Assembly (NCBI RefSeq): GCF_006757745.1
Contig: NZ_AP019740.1
Span: 434,001-498,000 of the forward strand
Direction: 5' to 3'
Length of the DNA: 64,000 bases
Source: Acinetobacter radioresistens DSM 6976 = NBRC 102413 = CIP 103788
GTDB taxonomy: Bacteria > Pseudomonadota > Gammaproteobacteria > Pseudomonadales > Moraxellaceae
The notes below the pieces were generated by a model, which ran no database searches, was not told the DNA's origin, and was given only the letters and a program-made list of their open reading frames with translations. Position 1 is the first letter of the stretch. Each line of letters starts with the position of its first letter. The position numbers were made by a program, and so were the translations under genes. Below, one piece after another: positions 55,812 to 64,000 of the stretch.

Positions 55812-56516
55812 ATGAACGCATTAAGTGATGAAGACCAGCTAGATAATTTAAAGTCATTTACCAAAAAATATGGCTCTGCCATTATTAGCGGTATTTTAAT
55901 TGCGTTAATTGCCTTTTTTGGCTGGGAATACTGGCAAAAGAAAACTCTGGCTGAGAACCAGATGCGTACTGCCAAGGTGCAGCAGCTTATGGATGAAGCC
56001 AGAAATGTAAATAGTCAGGATATTAATGCCCTGAATGCACTTTCACAATCTGCTGACAAGATTGTGAAAGAAGCGCCTGATTCTGTACATGCACTTCAGG
56101 CCCAGTTTGTAATGGCTAAGCAGGCTTATGACCGTGGTGATTATGCTGCAGCAGAAAAAGCACTCAAGCGGGTGGAAGCGACTAAACTCAAGGATGAAGG
56201 TCTGGTTCATGTATTGAAACTGCGCTTGGCTTATGCCCAATTGGCTCAAAACAAATATGATGCGGCACTTAAAACTCTGGCTGATGTAACTGATCCGGCT
56301 TTTAAAGCTACTGCTGAAGAAGCACGTGGCGACGTGTATGTGGCAAAAAATGATATTGCCTCAGCAAGAAAAGCTTATCAGAGCGCATGGGATGCACTTG
56401 CTGAGCGTAAAAAAGAACGACAAATTTTACAAATTAAACTCGAAAGTGTAGGCGTTTTAGTTGATGATCCTGCAATCGAACGCCCTATTTTGGAAACACA
56501 AGTGGATGAGTCTTAA
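55812..56516 (+). CDS. yfgM: YfgM-like TPR membrane protein
   Basis: The 234-residue protein has a cytoplasmic N-terminus (DEDQLDNLKSFTKKYGSAI), one membrane helix (about 22-40) and periplasmic TPR-like repeats (about 80-200). In E. coli YfgM associates with SecYEG and PpiD as a periplasmic chaperone. Its stop shares a base with the bamB start. Confidence 0.9.
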   Translation: MNALSDEDQLDNLKSFTKKYGSAIISGILIALIAFFGWEYWQKKTLAENQMRTAKVQQLMDEARNVNSQDINALNALSQSADKIVKEAPDSVHALQAQFVMAKQAYDRGDYAAAEKALKRVEATKLKDEGLVHVLKLRLAYAQLAQNKYDAALKTLADVTDPAFKATAEEARGDVYVAKNDIASARKAYQSAWDALAERKKERQILQIKLESVGVLVDDPAIERPILETQVDES

Positions 56517-57664
56517 TGGATAGAAAATATAAAATATCATTTGCAATGGCAGTATTATCAGCTGCGCTGATCGGTTGCTCAAGTAATAAAATTAAAGTAG
56601 AAGAGGCCAAACCGAATCCACTGCCAAAGCTTGCGCAAGCAAAAAGTCTGGTGCCTGTATTTTCGCAAAATGTTTCTTCTACCGATGAAGCTGATCCACT
56701 CCGGTTACGACTCGCAGTCGATAACGGCGTTATTTTTACAGTAGATCCTAAAGGCGAAGTAGCAGCTTTTCGTGGTAAACAGCGTCTCTGGCAGACTCGT
56801 GTCAGCAAGCAAGGGTTAAGTGCCGGAGCTGAGGCAGCTGATGGCGTGGTTATTGTTGGTAACCGTAAAGGTCAGCTGTTTGCCTTGGAACAGGCAACAG
56901 GCAAGCAATTATGGACTGCGCAGTTATCAGGGGCTTTACTCAGCCCCTCACTGATACAAGCTGGTCGTGTTATTACTGTGGCAAATGATGGGAATGTCTT
57001 TGCACATGACCTGGCCTCTGGGCAAGAGGTCTGGGCATACCGGTTGCCAAATGCACAGTTTAGTCTGCGTGGCCAGGCAGCCCCAGTTTCTGCTGATCCG
57101 CGTACAGTACTGATTGCTTCATCTAATGCCTATATTTATGCTTTGGATGTATTAACGGGTGTGCCGCGTATGCAGCGCCGTGTAGCGGTCAGTAGCGGTC
57201 GCTCGGATGTGCAGCGCCTGATTGATATTGATGGTGATCCTGTGATGGCTGGCCAGTTTTTGGTGACGACCAGTTATCAGGGGCAAGTTACTGTAACTGA
57301 TCTGGCATCACAACAGGTAGTCTGGAGTGAAGATGCCAGCAGTACACAGCGTCCGGAAGTTTTTAACAACACGGTTTTTGTTGCACAGAACGATGGTAAA
57401 GTCACGGCATTTAATCTCACGACAGGTGAACAGCTCTGGCAGAATGATAGCCTGCTCAACCGTCGTTTAAGTAATCCAGTGATACTTGGTCAAGAGCTGG
57501 TGGTTGGTGATCTGGATGGTGTATTACATTTGATTGATCCAGCCTCTGGGCAACTGGTAGGTCGCTCTAAAACCGGTGGCGAAGTACGTTCACTACAGGT
57601 AATTGATGGGCAGCTCTACGTTTCTACCAGAAAGGGAGCGTTAAGCGTCTGGCAGAATCGTTAA
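56516..57664 (+). CDS. bamB: Outer-membrane assembly lipoprotein BamB
   Basis: BamB is the beta-propeller lipoprotein of the BAM complex. The 382-residue precursor has a signal ending in AALIGC (Cys21). Repeats of the PQQ-like propeller blade follow, for example GQLFALEQATGKQLW, VFAHDLASGQEVWAYRLP and KVTAFNLTTGEQLWQND. Its place between yfgM and der is conserved. Confidence 0.95.
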   Translation: MDRKYKISFAMAVLSAALIGCSSNKIKVEEAKPNPLPKLAQAKSLVPVFSQNVSSTDEADPLRLRLAVDNGVIFTVDPKGEVAAFRGKQRLWQTRVSKQGLSAGAEAADGVVIVGNRKGQLFALEQATGKQLWTAQLSGALLSPSLIQAGRVITVANDGNVFAHDLASGQEVWAYRLPNAQFSLRGQAAPVSADPRTVLIASSNAYIYALDVLTGVPRMQRRVAVSSGRSDVQRLIDIDGDPVMAGQFLVTTSYQGQVTVTDLASQQVVWSEDASSTQRPEVFNNTVFVAQNDGKVTAFNLTTGEQLWQNDSLLNRRLSNPVILGQELVVGDLDGVLHLIDPASGQLVGRSKTGGEVRSLQVIDGQLYVSTRKGALSVWQNR

Positions 57665-57707
57665 TTCTTCTCTGCTTGTGCTAAAATAAACCCAACCGTA
57701 TTTTTTG

Positions 57708-57748
57708 AAACGCGGGGTAATTGAAATTTCAATGCCCCGTGTTTTTAT
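57708..57748 (+). terminator. Terminator of the rodZ-bamB cluster
   Basis: CGCGGGGTAATTGAA pairs imperfectly with TTCAATGCCCCGTG and is followed by a T-run, 45 bp past the bamB stop. Confidence 0.82.
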
Positions 57749-57832
57749 TTAGATCTGTGATCTATTATTTTCTTCCAAAGTTTCTGATGTTCAGACCAGA
57801 CCAACTGGCTGATCTTGAATAAAGGTTAATCT

Positions 57833-59242
57833 ATGAAACCCGTAATTGCGCTCATTGGTCGTCCGAACGTCGGAAAATCAACGTTGTTCAACCAGATTAC
57901 CAAGAGCCGTGATGCCCTTGTAGCCGACTTCGCCGGCCTAACACGTGACCGCAAATATGGCGATGCTGTGTATCAAAACAAATCCTTTATCGTAGTCGAT
58001 ACAGGCGGTATTGGCGAAAGCGAACAGGGAATTGATTCTTACATGGCAGAGCAGTCTAAAACTGCAATTCATGAAGCCGATCTCATTATTTTTGTAGTTG
58101 ATGCGCGTGCGGGGCTATTGGCCTCTGATGAACAGATTGCGCGTGAACTACGCACACTTGGCAAAAAAGTCTTTCTGGTAGCCAATAAGGTAGATGGCGT
58201 ACATGCAGAAGCAGCTGTGGTCGAGTTTTATAAACTCGGTCTTGGTGAGCCCATGCATGTTGCAGCAAGTCATGGTCGCGGTGTGGCACAGATGCTGGAA
58301 GAAGTGCTGGCAGATGTACCTGAAGATGAGAATCCGGAAGAACATGATAAAGCTACAGGCCTGCGTCTGGCTATTATTGGCCGTCCGAATGTCGGTAAAT
58401 CTACTCTGGTTAACCGGTTGCTTGGTGAAGAGCGCGTAGTTGCATATGATGAGCCTGGAACTACACGTGATTCAGTCTATATTCCATTTGAGCGCGATGG
58501 TCGTCAATATACTCTCATTGATACTGCTGGTGTACGCCGTAAAGGTAAAGTCGATGAAATGATCGAGAAATTCTCGGTAGTAAAGACTTTGCAAGCCATG
58601 AAAGATGCACATGTAGTGGTAGTGGTGCTCGATGCCCGTGAGGGCGTGGTAGAGCAGGATCTACACCTGATCGGTTATGCACTTGAAGCTGGCCGGGCCA
58701 TGGTAATTGCGATCAACAAATGGGACAACATGTCTGAATATGATCGCAAGCAGTGTAAACTGGATGTAGACCGCCGTTTTGATTTTATTCCTTGGGCGCG
58801 TATCCATCTGATTTCAGCATTACATGGTACTGGTGTAGGTGATCTTTATCCTTCAATCCATCGGGCTTATGATTCATCTCACCTGAAAGTATCACCAGCT
58901 AAATTAACACAGATACTTAATGATGCAACCGAAGCACATCAGCCACCTATGGTTGGTGGCCGCCGGATTAAAATGCGTTATGCTCATATGGGTGGACAAA
59001 ATCCGCCAACGATTGTGATTCACGGTAACAAGGTCGACAAGACTCCTGCAGATTATCGCCGTTATCTGGAAAATGTTTTCCGTAAAGTTTATAAGCTTGA
59101 AGGTACACCGGTTAAAATCGATTTTAAAACTTCAGAAAATCCATTCGAAGGACGTAAATCACAGCTTGATGAGCGTACTGCTGCACGTCGCCGTCGTTAT
59201 ATCCAGAAATTTAAAAAAGCTGAGAAAAAATTCAAGCGTTAA
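57833..59242 (+). CDS. der: Ribosome-associated GTPase Der (EngA)
   Basis: Der is an essential GTPase for 50S maturation. The 469-residue protein has two tandem G domains, each with GRPNVGKST (about residues 8 and 182), DTGG/DTAG and NKVD/NKWD motifs, followed by a C-terminal KH-like domain with [16 protein letters not shown] basic tail ([18 protein letters not shown]) follows. Confidence 0.97.
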   Translation: MKPVIALIGRPNVGKSTLFNQITKSRDALVADFAGLTRDRKYGDAVYQNKSFIVVDTGGIGESEQGIDSYMAEQSKTAIHEADLIIFVVDARAGLLASDEQIARELRTLGKKVFLVANKVDGVHAEAAVVEFYKLGLGEPMHVAASHGRGVAQMLEEVLADVPEDENPEEHDKATGLRLAIIGRPNVGKSTLVNRLLGEERVVAYDEPGTTRDSVYIPFERDGRQYTLIDTAGVRRKGKVDEMIEKFSVVKTLQAMKDAHVVVVVLDAREGVVEQDLHLIGYALEAGRAMVIAINKWDNMSEYDRKQCKLDVDRRFDFIPWARIHLISALHGTGVGDLYPSIHRAYDSSHLKVSPAKLTQILNDATEAHQPPMVGGRRIKMRYAHMGGQNPPTIVIHGNKVDKTPADYRRYLENVFRKVYKLEGTPVKIDFKTSENPFEGRKSQLDERTAARRRRYIQKFKKAEKKFKR

Positions 59243-59265
59243 GCTAAATAGTGCTTTAACATAAT

Positions 59266-59297
59266 TTAAAAACCCAAATTTCAATTTGGGTTTTTTT
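59266..59297 (+). terminator. Terminator of der
   Basis: AAACCCAAAT and ATTTGGGTTT pair around a 4-nt loop, followed by a T-run. Confidence 0.85.
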
Positions 59298-59348
59298 GTT
59301 TAATCATGAACCGTTATACTGCTTCTAATTTAGTGAACCGGATAAAAT

Positions 59349-59981
59349 ATGCTGCGTGTTGATATCTGTGCTATGAAGCGTTTCGAGCAGGTTGATCCAC
59401 AACAGGAACTGCGCCAGCAAATCCAGCAGCGTAAGCAGGCTATTTACGCTTATCGAAATCGTCTGCTGAGTGAAATACTGGGACAGCCCATCACTGCCTT
59501 AAGTTTTGCTTGTACATGCCACGGTAAACCGTACTTAAAAGAACATAATCTGGCAATCAATCATACCCATAGTAAAAAAATCTATGCATTAGTGACCAGT
59601 TCTGAGCAGCAGGACATAGGAATTGATGTTGAGGATCTGGAACGTCAAGTAAAGCTGGATGCTTTGGCACAACATGCATTTCATGAAGAAGAATATCAAA
59701 CCTGGAAGTCTATGGATAAAGACAGGCTGTACTGGTTTAAAGTCTGGACAGCGAAAGAAGCAATTTTAAAGGCCAGTGGTTTAGGCATCCGTTTAAGTCT
59801 GAAAGATATAAATACCAGAGTCCATCCCATGTATGATAACTCACAGATGCAGCATGAATCTCTTGGGTATTTTGCTTACCAGCATTTTGAAGTTGCCCAG
59901 AGCCTGATCACCGTCGCTTGGCGCACCGGACAGGGCTGTGGTGAATTTATCTTCCCGCGTATTCAGATTTATCGGAATTAA
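59349..59981 (+). CDS. 4'-phosphopantetheinyl transferase (Sfp/AcpT type)
   Basis: This enzyme attaches the phosphopantetheine arm of CoA to carrier proteins. The 210-residue protein has GKPYLKEHNLAINHTHS, the magnesium-binding IGIDVEDLERQ (about 93-103) and the second signature WFKVWTAKEAILKASGLGI. The pseudo-dimeric length fits the Sfp/AcpT class, not AcpS. No NRPS, PKS or acyl-carrier gene is nearby, so its carrier protein (fatty-acid ACP or a siderophore synthetase) is encoded elsewhere. Confidence 0.88.
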   Translation: MLRVDICAMKRFEQVDPQQELRQQIQQRKQAIYAYRNRLLSEILGQPITALSFACTCHGKPYLKEHNLAINHTHSKKIYALVTSSEQQDIGIDVEDLERQVKLDALAQHAFHEEEYQTWKSMDKDRLYWFKVWTAKEAILKASGLGIRLSLKDINTRVHPMYDNSQMQHESLGYFAYQHFEVAQSLITVAWRTGQGCGEFIFPRIQIYRN

Positions 59982-60005
59982 AAAGCCTATCCGGAGATAG
60001 GCTTT
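59982..60005. terminator. Convergent terminator between phosphopantetheinyl transferase and secF
   Basis: AAAGCCTAT and ATAGGCTTT form a 9-bp stem with a 6-nt loop between two convergent stops. Confidence 0.7.
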
Positions 60006-60030
60006 AATGAAATATTGCTCCGGGATGAAA

Positions 60031-60993
60031 TTATGGAATTTCATCCTCGAACTCTGGTTTTACCTGTACGATAAAGTCCTGACGGTTCAGACCACGCCAC
60101 AGTGCAAATGAAGTACCAATATAAATAGAAGAATAAGTACCTACAAATACGCCTACAAACATGGCTACAGAGAACCAGTGTAGACCTTCACCACCCATGA
60201 GCATCATGGCAATAACCACGAGTAACAGGGTCATCGAGGTGTGAACAGTACGGCGCAAGGTTTCGGTAAGCGCAATATTAACAATCTCGCGTGGCTCGGC
60301 ACCACGAATTTTACGGAAGTTTTCCCGAATACGGTCAGAGACTACAATATTGTCATTTAGCGAAAATCCGATAAGTGCCAGAAGTGCTGCCAGTACGGTC
60401 AGGTCAAATGGCCACTGCATCATGGCAAAAATACCGATTGTCACGATGATATCGTGGAACAAGGATAATACTGCCCCGATTGCCAGTTTAAACTCAAAAC
60501 GGATGGTGACATAAATCAGCATCAGGACAAGTGCTAGCGCTACTGCACCTGCTGAGCGTACATACAGTTCATTACCAACCTGACCCCCTACCGAATCAAT
60601 CTTGCTAACTTCAGCAGGGTTATTTGGCAGTTGGGCTGCTTTAGTCAAGGTACTGTTGAGGTCTTCAACATTTATGTCTTGTGCGGGCATACGTATCAAG
60701 AGATCACTATTGCTTCCCAAGGTTTGTACAACTGCATCTTTAAAACCGGCATCATTTAACGCACGGATAACTTCTCCCTGATTGGCTGCCTGTTTATAGT
60801 TCAGCTCGGCAGAGATACCGCCTGTAAAGTCCAGCCCGAGATTTAGGCCTTTAGTAACGATAAAAAACAGGCTACCGACAGTAAGGATTATCGAAATAAT
60901 AGCTGCCGGTAAGGCAATTTTCATAAAGTCGATAACGCGCTCATTATCAGGACGGCCGTACTGTTTTTGCTTTGGTTGAGTATTCTCAGTCAT
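60031..60993 (-). CDS. secF: Protein translocase subunit SecF
   Basis: SecF works with SecD to pull preproteins through SecYEG using the proton gradient. The protein has six membrane helices, the LGLDFTGGISAELNY motif after helix 1 and the GFSLNDNIVVSDRIRENF motif in helix 4-5. Two adjacent ATGs exist (60996 and 60993). GGAG lies 7 nt before the second, which I take as the start, giving 320 residues. Confidence 0.96.
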   Translation of the reverse strand: MTENTQPKQKQYGRPDNERVIDFMKIALPAAIISIILTVGSLFFIVTKGLNLGLDFTGGISAELNYKQAANQGEVIRALNDAGFKDAVVQTLGSNSDLLIRMPAQDINVEDLNSTLTKAAQLPNNPAEVSKIDSVGGQVGNELYVRSAGAVALALVLMLIYVTIRFEFKLAIGAVLSLFHDIIVTIGIFAMMQWPFDLTVLAALLALIGFSLNDNIVVSDRIRENFRKIRGAEPREIVNIALTETLRRTVHTSMTLLLVVIAMMLMGGEGLHWFSVAMFVGVFVGTYSSIYIGTSFALWRGLNRQDFIVQVKPEFEDEIP

Positions 60994-61004
60994 CATCGAT
61001 CTCC

Positions 61005-62906
61005 TTAAATGCTCAACTTCTTCAAGTTACGACGCTTGCCATAAATGATCTGTACGATCGCACGCGTTACCGTAATTGCAGTAAACATCGAACAGGCAAT
61101 ACCAATCATGAGTGTTACAGCAAAACCTTTGATTGGACCAGTACCGATCGCAAATAGGATAAAGGCGACGAGGAAGGTGGTCAGGTTTGAGTCAAAAATG
61201 GTGTTATAGGCTCGATCATAACCTGCCACAATGGCCTGTTTGGGCGAGGCCCCCCATTTCATTTCTTCTCTGATTCGCTCACAGATCAGTACGTTCGCAT
61301 CGACGGCCATACCGATTGTAATAACAATACCTGCAATACCCGGCAAGGTTAGTGCGGCACCAATCCATGACATGATGCTTAAAGTCATTGCCAGGTTAAA
61401 AACCAAAGCAAAGTTGGCAATCAGACCAAATAAACGGAAGAAGACCACCATCCAGATAGCGACCAGCAAGAAACCGATTTGAGTAGAAAGCACACCCTTG
61501 TCGATATTTTCCTGACCTAGTGACGGGCCAACTACACGCTCTTCAACAAAGTACATTGGAGCAGCAAGTGCACCTGCACGTAGCATAAGTGCCAGTTCAG
61601 ACGCTTCTTGTGGAGAATCGAGTCCGGTAATACGGAACTGCGACCCTAGTACGGCCTGAATGGTTGCAGCGTTAATCACTACAGATTCTGCATAAGGTGT
61701 ACGTACTTCGGTCTGTGTGCCGGTAACCGGATCAGTGACATAGCTGATACGCTGTTTGTTTTCGATAAACAGTACAGCCATGCGTTTACCCACAGCATTA
61801 CGGGTGGCATCTGCCATCAGTTTGCCGCCAGCACTGTCTAAAGTAATATTAACTTCAGCACCACCTGTATCCTGGCTAAAGCCTGAAGAGGCATTTTGGA
61901 CCCGTTCACCTGTCAAGATACGGTTACGCTGTAACAGTAATTGGCGACCGCTGTCTAGCGATTCATAAGCAAACAGTTCTGTACCAGGAGGTAACGGCTG
62001 GCCATTAGATTTCCCGGTATAGGGATCAATATACTGATCATTTAAGTCGGAAACTAAGCGGAACTCCAGGTTAGCTGTGCGGCCAAGTACCCGTTTTGCT
62101 TCTGCTGTGTCCTGTACACCTGGCAGGTCGACTACGATACGATTACTGCCTTGGGTCTGAACCAGTGCTTCCGCCACCCCCAGTTCGTTAATACGGTTGC
62201 GCAGTGTGGTTAAGTTCTGGTTAACAGCATATGACTGGATTTCCTGTCTGCGTGCATCAGTATACGTGAGGCGCAACATAGGACCAGTACTGCTAGCCAG
62301 TGCTTGCTGGGTGAACTCATTGCCATTGCGGCGTAAAAAGTCCATTACAGCTTCACGGTCGTCATTTTGTGCAAACTGGAGATTGATCTGATTATTATTC
62401 AGAGTCAGGCTATTAAACTTGAGATTATTTTCACGAAGCTGACGGCGCAAGTCGGTCGCGGATGTTTCCATACGCTGTGAGAGGGCTTTATCCATATCCA
62501 CTTCTAACAGGAAGTGTACACCACCACGCAAGTCCAAGCCCAGTTTCATTGGTTTTGCGCCAATTTTCTGTAGCCACTCAGGTGTAGTAGGCGCCAAATT
62601 CAGGGCCACAACGTATTCTTCACCCAGAGCGCGGCGTAGCACATCTTTTGCTTTGAGTTGTGCATCAGTAGAGTCTACACGCAATAGGGCAGCGTTATTG
62701 GTAAAGGTATTGTCATGAGACGGAATGTTTGCCTCTTTCAATATTTGCTCTGCTTTTTGTATCACACTCTGATCAATTTGAGTGCCGGCTTTTGCACCAG
62801 AAATCTGGACCGCCGGTTCATCGGGATACAAGCTAGGCAGTGCGTACAGGGTGCTGATCACCAGAACCACCAGGATCAGCAGATATTTCCATGCAGGGTA
62901 ACGCAT
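61005..62906 (-). CDS. secD: Protein translocase subunit SecD
   Basis: The 633-residue protein has an N-terminal membrane helix, the large periplasmic P1 domain with GLDLRGGVHFLLEVD, the RIVVDLPGVQDTAEAKRVLG block and a C-terminal RND-like membrane domain. The latter contains GIVITIGMAVDANVLICERIREEM. It lies 11 bp upstream of secF and downstream of yajC, the standard order. Confidence 0.97.
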   Translation of the reverse strand: MRYPAWKYLLILVVLVISTLYALPSLYPDEPAVQISGAKAGTQIDQSVIQKAEQILKEANIPSHDNTFTNNAALLRVDSTDAQLKAKDVLRRALGEEYVVALNLAPTTPEWLQKIGAKPMKLGLDLRGGVHFLLEVDMDKALSQRMETSATDLRRQLRENNLKFNSLTLNNNQINLQFAQNDDREAVMDFLRRNGNEFTQQALASSTGPMLRLTYTDARRQEIQSYAVNQNLTTLRNRINELGVAEALVQTQGSNRIVVDLPGVQDTAEAKRVLGRTANLEFRLVSDLNDQYIDPYTGKSNGQPLPPGTELFAYESLDSGRQLLLQRNRILTGERVQNASSGFSQDTGGAEVNITLDSAGGKLMADATRNAVGKRMAVLFIENKQRISYVTDPVTGTQTEVRTPYAESVVINAATIQAVLGSQFRITGLDSPQEASELALMLRAGALAAPMYFVEERVVGPSLGQENIDKGVLSTQIGFLLVAIWMVVFFRLFGLIANFALVFNLAMTLSIMSWIGAALTLPGIAGIVITIGMAVDANVLICERIREEMKWGASPKQAIVAGYDRAYNTIFDSNLTTFLVAFILFAIGTGPIKGFAVTLMIGIACSMFTAITVTRAIVQIIYGKRRNLKKLSI

Positions 62907-62929
62907 TTGCTGTCTTCTTAAAATGAAAA

Positions 62930-62956
62930 AGCCGTGCGGGGTGCACGACTGTTTTT
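62930..62956 (-). terminator. Hairpin with U-run between yajC and secD
   Basis: On the minus strand AGTCGTGC pairs with GCACGGCT (one G-U) and is followed by five T. Inside a conserved operon it may act as a partial terminator that lowers secDF relative to yajC. Confidence 0.65.
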
Positions 62957-62960
62957 ATGA

Positions 62961-63290
62961 TTAAAGGTTATTCAGGGTGCCTTCAGGCAAAACTGAAATG
63001 ACACTAGCACGCTGGATTTTTACATCTACACCGCGGCTTAGTTCTACTACTGCAAAATCGCCTTCAAGCTTGGTAATACGGCCCATCAAGCCACCGGCAA
63101 AAACCACTTCACTGCCTACACCCAGACTTTCAACGAGGGTACGGTGTTCTTTGGCACGTTTGGCCTGTGGACGCCAGATCAGGAAATAGAAAATTGCAAT
63201 AAATACTGCAATCATCAATAAGTTAGCCATCATGCTCGGGCCTTGCTGAGCCGCCGGCGCAGCGTGAGCAGTAGAGATTAAAAAGCTCAT
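62961..63290 (-). CDS. yajC: Preprotein translocase accessory subunit YajC
   Basis: YajC joins SecDF in the holotranslocon. The 109-residue protein has one membrane helix (about 20-40, MMANLLMIAVFIAIFYFLIW), the RPQAKRAKEHRTLVESLGVGSEVVFAGGLMGRI family segment and a small cytoplasmic beta domain. It is longer at the N-terminus than a minimal YajC, with an Ala-rich stretch. Confidence 0.95.
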   Translation of the reverse strand: MSFLISTAHAAPAAQQGPSMMANLLMIAVFIAIFYFLIWRPQAKRAKEHRTLVESLGVGSEVVFAGGLMGRITKLEGDFAVVELSRGVDVKIQRASVISVLPEGTLNNL

Positions 63291-63395
63291 GTCGATTTCC
63301 TATTAAATATTAAAACTGTTGCCATTGTCATGACATTTAAATTGAGTTGACCTGCAATTTACCTTGTCTTTTTGTTGAGCGCAAATACTGCTTTC

Positions 63396-64000
<605 letters not shown>

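Overview
The window is a gene-dense chromosomal segment of a gammaproteobacterium, almost certainly Acinetobacter. The evidence is the moderately AT-rich sequence, the near-identity of many encoded proteins to what I know of Acinetobacter housekeeping proteins (RlmN, ProA, IscX, MetX, trigger factor), and gene orders such as iscX-ndk-rlmN-pilF-rodZ-ispG-hisS-yfgM-bamB-der and tgt-yajC-secD-secF. I see no rRNA, tRNA, CRISPR, insertion sequence or prophage. Most genes are ordinary core genes; the interest lies in regulation and in a few uncharacterised proteins.

Layout. 0-2.3 kb: a coniferyl-aldehyde-type dehydrogenase divergent from a TetR regulator, with palindromes between them. 2.3-5.3 kb: purU, then tonB-exbB-exbD behind a Fur-like site. 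5.3-9.0 kb (minus): msrA, a META-domain lipoprotein, a DUF4105 protein, folA and thyA. 9.4-12.4 kb: a tightly overlapped four-gene operon of unknown product (acyl-CoA dehydrogenase-like, PIG-L deacetylase, NodS-like methyltransferase, GT2 glycosyltransferase). 12.4-14.1 kb: two tandem small membrane proteins and lgt. 14.2-19.0 kb: an NRDE protein, the Tat-exported phosphatase phoX and tatABC. 19-25 kb: an AEC transporter, rdgB, a Sel1 protein, metW/metX and leuA. 25.2-28.4 kb: a PiuC-like hydroxylase and a Fur-boxed TonB-dependent siderophore receptor. 28.8-32.3 kb: tig-clpP-clpX. 32.4-41.5 kb: a lipoprotein, fumarase, a small membrane ORF, a methyltransferase, ackA-pta, a membrane protein and proA. 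41.8-47.5 kb: an alpha/beta-hydrolase-PilZ fusion, an LCM-type methyltransferase, nagZ and the tail-specific protease. 47.7-49.5 kb: a GT4 glycosyltransferase and a PAP2 phosphatase. 49.6-59.2 kb: the iscX-to-der cluster. 59.3-64 kb: a phosphopantetheinyl transferase, then secF, secD, yajC and a truncated tgt at the right edge.

Main discoveries. (1) A 28-codon leader ORF with nine leucines lies directly upstream of leuA, under a consensus-spaced promoter whose predicted start falls at or just before its ATG. It is a strong candidate for a leucine attenuation leader, possibly on a leaderless transcript. (2) Three promoters carry 11-bp-phased CTGTCAT-like half-sites (Pho boxes). In each, the last half-site begins exactly 17 nt before a candidate -10. 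They precede phoX, a 29-residue single-pass membrane ORF too short for routine annotation, and the GT4-PAP2 pair. This implies a local phosphate-starvation regulon, with glycolipid-for-phospholipid replacement as a plausible role for the last pair. (3) Fur-like inverted repeats precede tonB-exbBD and the siderophore receptor. (4) An alpha/beta hydrolase is fused to a PilZ domain with both c-di-GMP-binding motifs. (5) The four-gene operon at 9.4-12.4 kb combines enzyme classes reminiscent of Nod-factor chemistry and looks like an undescribed pathway.
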